From Pezizomycotina sp. ARF18 (taxonomy: Eukaryota > Ascomycota), in assembly GCA_002224055.1 (NCBI GenBank), contig AZLU01000163.1, positions 1 through 64,000 on the forward strand: a stretch of DNA of 64,000 nucleotides. Direction: 5' to 3'. The notes beneath the pieces are model-generated. The model had not been told where the DNA came from. It worked only from the letters and a program-made list of their open reading frames with translations, and ran no database searches. A program made the translations under genes and the position numbers. Positions 46,055 to 58,721 of the stretch are shown here, in pieces; position 1 is the first letter of the stretch, and every line of letters begins with the position of its first letter.

Positions 46055-47676
46055 GTAAGTTTATAATTTTCACTGGAACCTAATGCATCTTAATTTGATC
46101 TCTGGTATTCACATTGCGTCTTCTAGGGTATGTCGGGCTACAGCGTAATGTGCCACGCCAGCAGGAAAGACAAAGGCGCCCTCATCGGGTTCACGAGCGC
46201 CGTAAAGTTCGATCTTGGCTCGAACGAAAGGAATATTCGCGGCTCATCCGCTACCAGCAACACCAGATGACCACCTACGGCTGGGGCGATATCGATACAA
46301 AATCCGTACCACGGCTCGCTAGTAACCTCGAAGCCGCGCTAGTGAAAGCGTTTGCTCCTTCTCCGAACGACCGCATCCGACGTTGGCCGACAATCAATGG
46401 CTACGTCCTCCAGCGCACTTTCGACGACCACCACTACGCCGCAAGGCTATCGAACTTGCCTCGCGCTACCATGCCGCTGCGGTTCCGGTGCATAGCCCGC
46501 TCCGACGCCATCGCTCTCGGTCGCGTATCGCTTGACAGGCCAGTACTGGTCGTCAGTCACGTCTCGCCTTCCCGCCGGCGTTCCGCGACGAAGATAAATG
46601 CTCCGGGAGCTAAAACGAGCATGAGCCTTACATGGCACCACGCCATCGCAGAAACACTACCGGACGTTAGCTTCACCCAAGTCTTGACAACGTACATTCT
46701 CGACGTCTTCGACGAGCGCAAGCTCAAAATTAACGACAACATCGTCGATATAGAGGAAGTGATCACGACCGACGAAGTCGAAAGCAAGAGGGTCGTCTAC
46801 GGTCGGAACAGGAAGGTCGGGTGGGGAACCGTCATACTGCAGGACTACTCGTGGCTCTGCAACGACGACATCGAGGTTCCGAAGGGTTACATATACATGC
46901 ACCAGTCGGAGAAGACGTTCCAGATATCGCTAGTGCAGCTGAAGGATTGCTTCGACAAGTATACCACGTTTATCGCCAGTTTCTTCAGGAGGCAGATTAA
47001 GAGCGTTATCGCTGGTTCGGTAAGTCAAAGATTATCTTGTTAACTCCGTCGAAACATAATTCGTCAACTGATGAATATTTTCCATTATAGGCAAAGAAAC
47101 CCGCCCTTCTCGTCGCTGAGGGACTCCTCAGCGACTACGAGTACCCCTTAAACCCACCTGCAATCTGGCACAGTGTCTTCGAAAAGCTAGGCGACGTGTT
47201 TGAGAAGTGCATATACTCTGACGGGGAGGACATGATGCGGAACGTGCTGGAATACTATTCGGCCTTAAGACAGCGGATAAGATACAGATACTCGATCACG
47301 ATGTACTCAACGTAGACTCGTCGATCACGGCACGTTCGCGAAGGTCAACGTTGATGGAGGAGAAAAATGGGAGAAGTTACAAGAGAAAGGCCATGGGAGG
47401 ATGAGTTCGATAGAGGAAGGAGAGCGCGGTGATCTTTCGCAGGAAAGCAGCGGCGGAATGGAAATGGTGATGAAAACGGTCAGCAGGACACAGAGAGTAG
47501 CCAGGATAATAACGGTGAGACCGGAAGTAACGAAGAAATGACGGACTCTCAGGATACCGCGGTCGGCGAGTCGATAAGCGATCCGCTAGCTGGCAGTTTT
47601 CCCGGAGATGAGGAGTCTACGAGAGCAGTACGACCCGACGATCATGATCATGAACACAAGTCGAAGTTGGATTAGC
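46055..47676 (+). CDS. Unrecognised C-terminal region or separate gene after CorA
   Basis: Coding continues after an intron (46055-46126): RLIRYQQHQMTTYGWGDIDT, PRLASNLEAALVKAFAPSPN, SLTWHHAIAETLPDVSFTQV, NDNIVDIEEVITTDEVESKR, GWGTVILQDYSWLCNDDIEV and KDCFDKYTTFIASFFRRQIK. After a second intron (47020-47090) come KPALLVAEGLLSDYEYPLNP, WHSVFEKLGDVFEKC and an acidic Gln/Asn/Ser-rich tail ending HDHEHKSKLD with a stop near 47674-47676. The first part of this exon lacks a good start, and the preceding CorA exon ends at a good donor in frame, so I lean to one very large gene. I do not recognise the domain. Confidence 0.45.
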
Positions 47677-49811
47677 GTTGTTTTTATCCTCAACATAGCA
47701 TCCATAAGCGATGGGAGTTGTTTTAGCATGGTTGACGTGCATATATATAATTCATAATTTATACCCAGAAGTCTGTTTAAATTTTGTGTCAGACCTCACT
47801 TGGGTATGAGGCCTTTCTATTTCGTTTCATCTTTAGGACAGTTGATCTCAGTGGCAAACCTCCGGATGAAAAAGCTATCTGTAATTTACAGCTCGACTAT
47901 AGTGCATTGCATTCTAAATTCTGACGAAAACCTGAAGGAACACCGTGGCCGGCGGCCTATGTCGCACTGCGCGATGTGGTCTGATATAGACAGCTACCTA
48001 GTTTTCGGATGCCCCCTCCTGCGGTTTAAAAGTATATATGAAGCATAAACCGGCAGACGTTGAAAACAACATAACTAAAGTTATTAAGGTGTCGCCTGAC
48101 CTGGGTTCGAGGTTACAACAGGGGAGGCACATTACTATATGCATCAGTGTGCTTCTAGGATATTCTAGAAGCCGCAGGCATCATCGGACGAAGACTTGAA
48201 CCGGTTTAGCTTCAACAGAAATGAAATAAGACTTGTCCCGATATCATAAGAAGCTGCAGAGAAGCGTATTATTCAGTTACCTTTTCCCCTCAATCTGAAA
48301 CCAATTTATATGAATATTTCAGTCCTGCAGGCTAGAGATTCCTATATTAATCACCAACTTTTATAATCTAATAATTATTCTAAATAGAATCCCCAAGCTC
48401 AATGATTCGTTATAGGAATGCCTGTATAGTATTCCCTCCTGAATCCGCGACTCGGCACAGATTCCGAGAAAACTGCTAGGCAGGCTACTTATAGGTAGAC
48501 AGTTTCGCGGTTCAAGCCTTCGGAGCAATGGCCGAGACCTAAATGAGAGTTAAAATCCTCTTATGATCTTATAGCTGCACAGATGCGAGATTGGTTATTG
48601 CCGTTCTTAAAATACGTTTATATTCTACAGCCGTATAATAGTATTCTCTCCCACTGTCTCTTTGTGGAATAGCACTAGTGATCAGCGGGCGCTATCATAG
48701 AGCCAATGAGATCCCCGGATCCTCGCAAGCTGATAATTACGGCCCCAGGAATCTGGGAAATTACGTGCCAAGAAATTTCTCTCGCGGATACGAAAGCGGA
48801 ATGTCCAAGAGGTAAAACATCCTTGAGGCCAATACCACGGTTTGGGAGCTTCGGAGCCTATGAATTCTGGCCTTCTGTAGCTTACGTCTCTGCCCCCAAT
48901 TTTCACTGGTCGTGCCGCCGTTGCACACACTTTTTTAATCAGCAGCTTCCGGCTTCGGTACTCCCGAGGTGTGGGACTCATGTTAGAATAGCAAAGCGAT
49001 AAGAAGCAAGAGGCCAGAGTTTTGAGGCACTCTTCACTCTCTTCGGACTAGTATTTGTTCTCATCCTGTATACTTACTTGCTTGCTTACCACTTATTTAC
49101 CCCTCTCACCCGCCCTCCTTAGCAGTTAATTTGGTGAGTCGCTGCCAATAGCCATAGCGTTTTACAGTGGCAACCAGCGTAGACTTACTTCGCCGATGTG
49201 TTTTCATGTGGATTGGATGGCGTAAATGTTGAGTATACGACATGCAATTTGTTTTCCCTAGCGACTGAGCGACTTTGGAACCCTCGAAGTCTCCGCAATG
49301 GGTCTCCAAACCTTCTAGGATGGTTAAAATAAAAAACCTGGATTAGCCTGTTCAGGTTAATATCCGCTATTGTTTCAAACAGGTATTTTTGCATCCATTA
49401 GAATCTTCCAAGAGCTGTTCCCGCTGTGGGCAGAACATGGGTAGTAGACGAAAGAGAAGAGCAAAAAAGGAAGCTATACATGTGAGTGCGGGATCCAGAT
49501 ATTTATTAGATAGGAACCGGAACAAGGGGCGCTAAATTTTATAAGAGAAGAAAGTGACGGATGTTGAGGATTTTCTTTTTTGACATGTGCCCGGCGGCGA
49601 CTTCAATATATTACTTCTGCATGGCCCCGGATTTCTGTTCTGACTCGGATTCTCTTCTTTCTTGTCCGCCATGTAAATAGCTCTACGACTTCACGAACAA
49701 CCGAACGATCGTCCAAAGCCCTCTTCGACCGTGCTTGGAGAAGGACGCGATACCCAAAAACGACAAATCGATCCCAAACGAGGCTTCCGAGTCTCTACAT
49801 GCACAAGCGAT
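47677..49811. other. Intergenic
   Basis: No gene recognised with confidence. Overlapping frames on both strands at 48682-49002 lack any family pattern. The frames from 49580 onward may hold an unplaced first exon of the next receptor. Confidence 0.45.
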
Positions 49812-51513
49812 GCCAGGAATTCATATTACCGATTCGGTTAGAACCGAGCTTCTCGGTCTAGGTCTAATGACCATGTTTATGTCGCCGGCAAAGGATACGA
49901 AGATGTCGGAGCTCGTGGGAAACATTGTCTCGAATCCGAACAACAACAAACCATTCCTAAACGAAATTGGTCTTATCATGAAAGCACAAGGCTTCAACCA
50001 AAGCGCTCTGTTATCCTAGACATTCTGGCCGCCTGGATCGAAGCACAAGGGAGCTATACGGCGTCGGAGCCCTGGATAACACTTTTATAATTGCCGCTGT
50101 AACGGGAATATTTGTCGCCCTGAGAGTATATGCGAAGTGGTTCGTCAGCCGGAATATGAAATCAGCGGATTATTTGATTATTCTAGCTTGGGTGAGCATG
50201 AAGTACATAATTCCACGATGGAGTCATTAAGACTAAAGGTTTATTTCTCATCAGCTCGCAACTATTGGCTATTGCATCTTAACATATATACGTAAGTACA
50301 ATCTTTACCTTATAGATATTTTAATAAGCATATAGATGCGCAGAAGCTAATATCATCGGTGTTCTATTAGATGAGACTCAATGTATGTCCGAATCGTAAA
50401 CCTCCAGCTAGAAAAAATTAATGCGATGTTGTGTTCGATCTAGTCCACAAACTGACACCCAGGGCAATAGTCAAGGTCTGCCATCACGTTTGGGACTTCA
50501 CCCAGAATGAATACAAGCAGGCGCTACTGGTAAGAAGCAAAACGTCACTTTTCACTTCAATTTTACAGCAAAGCTCAGCAAGTTCTACCAATACTAATAT
50601 CGTGAAATCGGATAGTATATCTTCTGGCTCGAAATAATATTCGTCGTCGTAACGCTACTCATCAAATGTCCATTATGATGTTCTACTGGGACCTCGTACC
50701 TCGACTCGACTCGACCTTCCGCTTCTTCCACGGCTCCATCTTGCCTCTGGACTTCTCGTAGCGATTGCATCGATCACAGGCATTTTCACTGTCGTGTTTC
50801 AATGCAAGCCGGTGGACTATTGGAATAACCCCCTGGCCGCCAAGTGCCTACCCCGCGTTCCACTTTGGACCTCAATGTCGTCGGTTGTAGCGTTTACAGA
50901 CTTTCTTGTATTGTAAGTACAATCCAAACTAAGCTCCACAACCGGGTCCACTCCTCGGATCAATCGATTGATTCTTGGTTAATACTTTGTCTAACTGCTT
51001 CCAGAATACTCCCCATCAAAGTCGTCTGGAATTTGAACCTTCGCCGACGGGAAAAGATCATCGTCACATGTTTGTTTGGTTTGGGAACACTGTAAGAATC
51101 CACCTCCAACAATTTTTCTCAGACGCCACAGAGTGGGTCCCGGATGTTTCTGAAACAACAACCAACTAACTCTGCGAAAAAAAAAACCCCCCAGTTCATG
51201 TGTCGCTGCAATCCCGTATCATAATAACCGCGGGCTTCGTAAACGACCAGATCTCACTTTCAAATCCTGCGAAATCACCGTCTGGGCACTATTAGAGTTT
51301 TGCCTAGCCATCATAGCCGCATGCATACCGTCCACCAAGGCGCTTGTGATCTTGTACACGCCCAGACTCCTAGGATCGCGGTCCCGCTCAAGAGGTATGA
51401 GTGGTGGTGACCGCTCGACGCCAAGGGAGTTCCGCCTTGGTCGGAATCCCGCGTCAGATTCCCAGAGGAACATTATCGAGGAAGTTGAGTTGAAGGATGA
51501 GGTGGGTCCATAA
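49812..51513 (+). CDS. PTH11/rhodopsin-type integral membrane receptor with soluble N-terminal segment
   Basis: This seven-helix fungal receptor has the same architecture as the gene at 58722-60364. From a Met at 49812 the protein has a soluble N-terminal segment (MPGIHITDSVRTELLGLGLM; NEIGLIMKAQGFNQSALL). Helix 1 then reads IAAVTGIFVALRVYAKWFVS and SADYLIILAW. Further parts are HHVWDFTQNEYKQALL, FWLEIIFVVVTLLIKMSIMM, FQCKPVDYWNNPLAAKCLP (the usual Cys-containing loop), LPIKVVWNLNLRRREKIIVT with CLFGLGTL, and CEITVWALLEFCLAIIAACI, the usual last helix. The tail ends in ELKDEVGP at 51513. Introns start near 50190, 50529, 50915 and 51090. Some frame changes are present. The true start may lie further upstream. 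Confidence 0.75.
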
Positions 51514-52060
51514 GACCGTGGAGATACAAGTAAGAGGCATGGACGAAGAAAACTCCATCGATAGTAGTCGAAGAGGAAATGCCGTGCATATCGAGAGGAC
51601 GAGGAAAGTGGATAGAGTCTTGGGATTTAACTCTGAGGAAATAAAAGGCCACCATTTCCAAGGACATCGGTAAAATTTAGATATTCTACGCAGGACCGTA
51701 CTTTCCATTCTTGTATATTCTCTGATAGAACTGGGCGCAGGTGTATGTATATAGACTGTTGTGTTTCTAGACAATTGTAAATTACATGTAAATTAGAAAT
51801 ATAGATATCCAAGTGGTAACATGTACCCTGATGTATGACAGATATGAAAACTTTTTACCGGTGACAATATGCGTTAAATACGGTGTTTTAAATAGTCCAT
51901 GCGCCTTCCCTGACCCAAACTACTCCTCTATACGTTACTGAAATATATACGGTGAAAATATTTACGGTGAAAATTAATATTATAAGTCATAAATACTATC
52001 GGCCTGGCAGAACTCCTCCATTCGAGCAGAACCTTTTTGGTGCCGACAAAACAATGTCCA
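51514..52060. other. Intergenic between convergent genes
   Basis: No gene recognised. This AT-rich spacer holds both 3' ends. Confidence 0.55.
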
Positions 52061-54235
52061 TTATGCAGTTCCGTCATCGGGTGAGTTGTAGGAAGTGCGA
52101 CGGTGGTACCAGCCGGGCGGAATTTCCCTTGTCTGGCGATCTTGATCCGGGTCCGACATACCGCTGCTGGACACGCTGCCCATATTCGTATAGTACGTCC
52201 CCTTGGACAAGAGTCTGATTTGTAAGGAGACGACTTCGTGCGATCCAGCTCGTAGCCGTCCTCGGGTAGCTTCGGAGGGCCTACAAGCATATAGCGATCC
52301 ACGATCTCGTGGTATTGATCGTTGACAACTGTTAAGATTGGTGGTTAGCCGAGCTGTTTCCTTGTATATTTTGGAGAGTAGAAGGTATAAATAATACTTA
52401 CAGTCGGCGAGGACGGGTATCCAAACGGTCAGGGCGATGATCTGACCGAACCCCACGAATGGTGATCAATCGCCTTCCAGAATTTGATCAGCATCTCCAC
52501 ATTCAGCCCAACAATGCAGCCGTAGACGTGAAGGATGATTAACCCGGCGATCGCGTTAAGAGGCCGCTTCATCGCTTCCACGCGTTGGATACAGCACCAG
52601 GATGATCCTGTGGGCCTCAAAGTGGTGCGCCAGTAGGGAAAACATCACTGCAGAGCACCAGGCGAGGATGGCAATAAGAACACCCGTCGGGACGACCCGA
52701 AAGGCTTCTTCGACGATACAAGGCCGCTGGCTCGCTCGGTAAGGGTCCAGCTGCTCTGATCATCGCCGTACTGGAAGCTTCCGGTCTTGTTCCAGTCCCA
52801 GCAGAAGTAGTAGGCGCTGAGATAGATGAAGTACATGTTGCTCCACTGGTTTATCCCGATCGATGCGAATACCAGGCACATGATGAAAGTGGCCAAGGTA
52901 AGCGTGTAGACGTACCAGCTGCGCGGGGCGACTATATAGAGTGGAAGCAGTGTCAGGGATAAGAGCGCCATGCCGTTGAGGGTCACGACGATAAGCAGGA
53001 ACTCGTCCAGAATGCCGATACTATGGTGCCTACTCTTAATGAACGCTGCTGCAGCTAACGCGCCGACAAAGAATATCTGTGTCTTCTGGAAGTTGATGAG
53101 GACGTTGACGAACGGTTTCGAGTGAAACCAGGACGTCTGGCGTCTCGCTGACGAGATGTTGAATATGGAGGAGGCGAACCATTCAATCGCGCCGCAAATA
53201 ATAAGAATGACGGCGATGAGCAACTGGAACGCATAAGAAAGGAAGACTATAGGAGAAATTAGTAAGGTTATCTGCCCAAAGTTTGGTTTTCTAAACACTG
53301 AGATTCGGCTTACCTCCAACACCGCCGATATCGGCATCATCCATTGTAAGCTGGACAGTTCGTTGACATATCTTTTGTTGACATTGTAATTCATTATCAT
53401 GGTTGAGTACCGCCCGTTCATCTTCTTGGTCCCGGTCGGAGGCTTGCCTTCGCCACGAAGTGTTGTAGCCCAATTATTCTGGACATACAAGCTCGCGTAG
53501 GAGCAAGGGTTATCGGTGCTTTCTTTTCGCGTATGCCCTTTGAGCAATCAATGTTCTGGCACATATCGTGAAGAAATGTGGCGGCCTCGACTGTGACATT
53601 AGAAGCAAGGCTTATAGCAGCATCCTTCTCACCAGGCAGGTTGGGTTCGGGATGTAGTAGTAATCAAGAACGTATGTCTTGAACTTCGGCGAGAACTTGG
53701 CCCCGTCGAGCTGATCGTAGGTAAAATTGGCAGAAGCGACGCATGCGTTAAAGAACCGAAACGTCCCGAACCCTCCCACACTGGAATCGTAGAGTTTGTA
53801 GCGAAATTGGTTGCACCAAAAATCAGTCAAGTTGAACGAATTCGTGATAAGACCTAGGGTGTAATTGTTGGAGTCGATGTAGTCATCGAAGTGAAATTAT
53901 AGCCAACTGTAATATCGTTCAGGAAACCATCGACAGACGGATCTATAGCAGCGTCAGAGTCGCTAAATGTTGGGAAGGCGTCCTCCACAAGCGTAGGGGT
54001 CCCGAAACGCTTTCCACGGATGAAGTCACGGTCGGTCCCTCTGTTGAGATCGAGGCACTCTCTCCGATGGTGTTATCTGAGAGCTTAGGCTACTTTCTAA
54101 CCGCAGATGAGGTTGCCCGTGAGCCTTCAACGCTGCCTGCTACCGATGAAACGGTTGCGAGTCGGATGCTGTCGACTGAGCTGTTGCATTTATAGCAGCC
54201 ACCAACAACACCGGCAGAAAATGTCTCAGAAGCAT
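52061..54235 (-). CDS. Membrane protein with secreted-type ectodomain and multiple helices, unknown role
   Basis: The minus-strand start at 54235 gives a clear signal peptide (MLLRHFLPVLLVAAINATAQ). The ectodomain has several N-glycosylation-like sites and Cys residues: NYTLGLITNSFNLTDFWCNQ, ACVASANFTYDQLDG, YIPNPTC and NPCSYASLYVQNNW. After STMIMNYNVNKRYVNELSSL and a short intron come at least six hydrophobic segments, among them FLSYAFQLLIAVILIICGAI, FVGALAAAAFIKSRHHSIGI, FLLIVVTLNGMALLSLTLLP, WYVYTLTLATFIMCLVFASI and FGQIIALTVWIPVLAD. A Ser/Arg-containing tail (MLVGPPKLPEDGYELDRTKS) ends at 52061. Frames change in the ectodomain and near 52640. The layout (ectodomain, helices, cytoplasmic tail) suggests a sensor or channel, but no known family pattern is seen. 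Confidence 0.6.
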
Positions 54236-56235
54236 GGCTAAGACGCGGTGTGAAACTTTCTACGTTATTATGTAGATAAAATATCCCGCCTCAAACGAAC
54301 GACGATGTATAAAATAATATATTGTAAAGTAGACTGCGAGCGAAAGTCCTAACAAGCGCAAGCGCGGTTTATTGCGATCAGATTTATAATAAATTTCTAG
54401 TTTCGTGACGATAAAAGGAAAAGGGGATCGCCGGCTAATATATGGGAAGCTTCCCCTCTTTTGAAGGGCGATATTTCCGTGTAGCCTCGCCGCGCAGCCA
54501 GGGTAAGATCTTCGGTTAACAGCGAGGTTGGGGCTTTTTTCCTTCTTCGTATCACGGGCCCGTGTTTGATAATGAGCGCCAAACACGCAAGGAAAAAGCA
54601 GGAGACCTTCCCCCACGCACACGGAAGAGTCATATAACATTGCGACTACGGCAAGTTCCCAAAGATGTTCTGATCTTCCCTGTTTATTCGATCCGCGAAA
54701 AGGCTTGATTATATGCATGAGAATACGGTACGTTCCCCGATTGAAAGATCACAGCCAAGACGAGTATAGCCCCTCACTATTGACAGATTCGGTTTCTCAC
54801 TCTTCTCTTCTCATCCCATTCGACGGAGACAACTTCCCGATTAAAAATCTTCTTCATGTTGGAATATAATGTTCGATACTTGTTTTGAGTCAAGGTGCAA
54901 TAGACTCGAGGGTCTGAAGAAGGAGTTTTTGAGCCTCTAGGGCTGAATATGCGCATGCTCACGAATATACATTCTCACGAACGATTATAAATAGTCTGTC
55001 TGCGCATGCGGAGTTAATTTATATACTGGCTAAGAGTATCACTCAAAGCGTACAAGCCAACGCCCGGCGATACCGAAGGAACACAGATCAGATCAGGAAA
55101 GTAATAAGAATATCCCTCTCGACATCTGAAATACCTAGTTCGCTCATATACTGCAAATAAAAGTACCCGTTGCCAAGCCAATAATCGAAGAGGAGAATGT
55201 ACGAAGTTTTTGCGGCTTATAGACCACTAATTCTGGGAGTTTCTATTTCAGGGTCTCCTGCATCCTTACAGCCATCTGTACACCATGTCACATCCACGGG
55301 CTGAGAAAAACAAGAAAATTTCGTCAACAAAATTTTGTGTACTAAATTTGATTCCTATCTATATTCTCTGCCCAATTCTACCTGGAGTATCAGGAGACAA
55401 GCCCTACAGTGAACACCTGAAGGACCATTAGGAGTTCCTGTAGGAGAATAGGAATATTTTATCGCGATTATGTGATACTTAGGTGTCTAAAATCAATGCA
55501 GTTATAGTTAAACGCAGGAAACATGTTACGACCATCCACATCTGGCTGTTTTTATGAGAACGTTCGGGAGGCTTTCCTGAACGTACTATTCAAACGCTTT
55601 TGGACCTCTCGTCTCACTTCGCGATGAAATTTGTGATATGTTGATCAATTATTTACCCCTGTTATACGTCAACGAAACGAAACACTGTCAGTTTGGGATG
55701 AAACAATATATTCATACGCTGGGGGAAATAATATTCCCAACTACCGAGACAAATCTCTGATCTATTGATTTGTCGTCTATTTCCTTGTAATCAGATTATA
55801 CCTTGAGACAGTTACACGAAATACAACGCGTACTACCTGAGAACATTAAGAAAGCGATAGAGAGCCATGATCTTGATAGAATGAGGTTACTATTATATAC
55901 TATCTCATGCGATTACTAGTCGCTATGAATGCTGTATCCAAATGTAAATACAAAACTTTTTATTGCCCCTTTTCCCAATGTTCCCACCGAAATGTCCAAA
56001 ATGCTTTTTTTAAGTAACCTCCGAAAGCAAAAACTTTTGATTACCCAACCTTCGAGAAAAGCAAAACTTTTTGTGTCGTCTATGCTGTAAATTACAGATT
56101 TAGGTATTAAGTTGTTTGATTGCCAATAGGCATGATTATTGTTGAAGGAGGGGTAGGCATGGGTGTTGAATTTGATATAGTATGCGTGGCGTTATAACAA
56201 TAGGCTAGTTGATTACTCTTCCGCCAGACGAGTGT
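54236..56235. other. Gene-poor AT-rich stretch
   Basis: No gene recognised over 2 kb. The 152-residue minus-strand frame at 54260-54718 overlaps the promoter region of the upstream membrane protein and has no family pattern. A small decayed repeat is listed separately. Confidence 0.5.
55951..56072. repeat. Degenerate direct repeats CAAAACTTTT
   Basis: CAAAACTTTT or CAAAAACTTTT occurs near 55951, 56029 and 56063 within AT-rich sequence. The spacing is uneven, so this is only a weak local repeat. Confidence 0.4.
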
Positions 56236-56550
56236 TTAGTAAGAAGGAGCCGGGGTAGCCTTGCAGACGAATACCGTAGTGGTGCTAGCGGGAAGAACGA
56301 GGGTAGCGGTGCGGCCTCCGGGATTACCGGGCCGTGGCCACCAGCGCGATCCAGCGCTCCTCAAGGAGGCAGCCCTTGCAGTCGACCTCAGCGGTCGCAG
56401 TGACGATACTGTCGTAGACGGTAGTGGTTCTCGACATATCGATCTTGTGAGTGAAACACCGCGGTAGTGCAGGGAGACTGAGAGGTGGCTGGCAAAAGCA
56501 GCGACGGCAGCGGCAAGGAGGGAGAAGACGGCAACGGTGGATGTGTACAT
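56236..56550 (-). CDS. Small secreted protein with Thr/Val-rich tail
   Basis: The minus-strand start at 56550 gives a signal peptide (MYTSTVAVFSLLAAAVAAFA). After frame changes the mature part contains TTTVYDSIVTATAEVDCKGC and a Pro/Thr-rich end with TLVLPASTTTVFVCKATPAP, stopping at 56236. Paired Cys residues, the T-x-T-V runs and the length of about 105 residues resemble small secreted fungal proteins, often called effector candidates. I have no evidence for a host-directed role. Confidence 0.55.
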   Translation of the reverse strand: MYTSTVAVFSLLAAAVAAFASHLSVSLHYRGVSLTRSICREPLPSTTVSSLRPLRSTARAASLRSAGSRWWPRPGNPGGRTATLVLPASTTTVFVCKATPAPSY

Positions 56551-58721
56551 TTTGAATCTATTGATGCTGTTGTTTGGAGATTGTTTTAAGGCTATTGAAA
56601 GCTAATGCGCGTTGTGGTTGATTTTGTGTGGAGCTGGTGAGTAAAACTCGAATATCGTTTGTGAAGGTTGTGGATGGAAGTTGATGATTGCAGATCGAAC
56701 TGATGATGCTGATGATGCTGATGATGCTGATGAACGAACTAAGAGAGGAGATTAGTGGTCTTCTTATAGACGATGAAGATGCTGATCGAGGCTGTTTAGA
56801 AATCGTTGAAGTGGATGAGCCGGAATGGTTCCACGACTTTGGATTCCGCCGCTCGCCGGGTGACGGCATCCAAATGTATGCCTAGATTTCTAAATAATCA
56901 GTTGTTCAAGGAAAACCCCTTGCTTTTCACACGCGCGCAGACATCGAAAAGCTTAATAAAAGCTTGTCAGGCACTAATCGAAACACATAAATTGCCATGT
57001 GCGATTTCTGTGCACTGAAAGCACGGGAGATCACCATCGTCGGATTTAGACGCGCTGAAGAGATTTCCAATCCATGAACAGAACATTCTGGCTTGGGAGC
57101 AGGGACTGGTATGTCGCTCATCCGAAGACAGCCGTCATCGATCCATCTTTGTTTAAAGATCGCTTCATCAGAAAGGAGAAAATCTTCCCTGTAGAAATTT
57201 TTCGCTTTCATAATTCTTACTATTTTTGAAATTTAAAAGGCTTAGCCAGGCTTCAGCTCACTGCTGGTCATGAGTGAGTGTGCGGAACGGATAAACAACA
57301 GGAACGATAAAACGGCCGCAAAGAAGAAACGAAATTGGCTAGAGCTCAGTTAACTAGGGTCACGGTGAGAAGTCAGAAAAAGCTTGAAAGTGATATGATA
57401 ATGGCTGTTTAGCGGTCCAGAAACAACCTGGTATTACCGCAAGATCGTTATGTTATTTCCTTAATTGTGGATTTATATCGTCTTATACAGCGGAAACTCT
57501 CGAGTGAATTCCAGGAAACAGCTAGGATCACATCCAATCGCCGCACTCCGGTGGCCTCGGATTTAGGTTTGCATTAGAAGGGACTTCTAGTTGAAGCTTG
57601 AAGCTAAGATTGTTGATAAACAGCTTCCGGATCTGGGAGAATCCTACAAGGAAAATTTTTTCCTCCACCGAAGAAAAAATTTTTTTAATCCAGTAAACAA
57701 GAATCGTGTCCCTGCAGTTTCCGAAGTACACTATATGAATGTTATATTGAGGCCAGGCGTTGGCCTTGGTTTATTTATTTATTAAATTTTTTTTTTTTGA
57801 AAAAAAAAAAGGTATTGTTCCGCGCTCATTGCTAAGCAAACGTAGAGCAATCGTATTCGCTCAGTGAAGAGCTACGGTAATTTCGCATCTAATCCAAGTC
57901 TATCGACCCCTCCAAAGGTTTACTCAGCAGTTTCTCTGAATCCGCCCTAGTGGAACGAGGCTACAGGGTGACTTTGATAAATAGCTCGTATGACGAAGTC
58001 CGTTGCGTAAAGATGATAGGTTTTGCTCGCTTCAAAGCGGAATCGTCGACTGTTCAGAAACGGTAAGTTTAAAGATTTGTTGTTTAGACACCACCCATAA
58101 TGGCCATATGGGATCGTGAACTTTTCAAAGTTGGTCTTGCATACTCGTAGAATCGGTTTATTGAAAAAAGTGAACAATTAAGATGGTACGATATTCTCAC
58201 GATCGCGAACACGAAAGGATTAGAGAGCGACGCTGAAAATTATGAACTCTGATTGAAACATCTCAAAACATTGATATAAGTTGATGATCACGAGAATAAA
58301 ATCGCTGAGGAACGAAACTTCGAAATGTAAAGAAATTGATAGTTGTTTATCCTATTATATGCCGATATATTCTATAACCTGTAATCCGAGACGGACGATT
58401 GACAATGAAAAATATATTAAGGTATCGCTAATAGTAAACTATATACAGTAAAAACAATGTAAGCCCCTTGTCAAAGAGCCAGCTCGATGGACCGGGGTTT
58501 CTTGGGCAAAGCTTAGCCGATGTGGCCGCGAAAAAAAAAAAAAACATTGAAAAATCACCACCGTAGCCTCAGACCAGTCATCATGTTGCTTCCTTCCACC
58601 TCAAATATATCGTCAAGCTTAACCTGAAAGCTTCACCGGCATACTCGAACTTACTACCGCTATTAGTGCTATTGCGGTCAAAAGCCTGCTGTCTGTGATT
58701 TGGAATGGTCTAAACGTCCTC
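56551..58721. other. Intergenic with 9-base microsatellite
   Basis: No gene recognised. The word GATGATGCT repeats about three times near 56701-56732. A T run followed by an A run lies at 57786-57812. Confidence 0.5.

Noticed and set aside
48520-48600. ATGGCCGAG..-like stretch suggesting a tRNA-Ser
   Set aside because: No anticodon stem or T arm can be drawn.
48682-49002. Overlapping frames of about 99 codons on both strands
   Set aside because: Symmetric open frames with no motif; likely chance.
54260-54718. 152-codon minus-strand frame
   Set aside because: It lies directly upstream of the membrane protein start, with no signal or family pattern.
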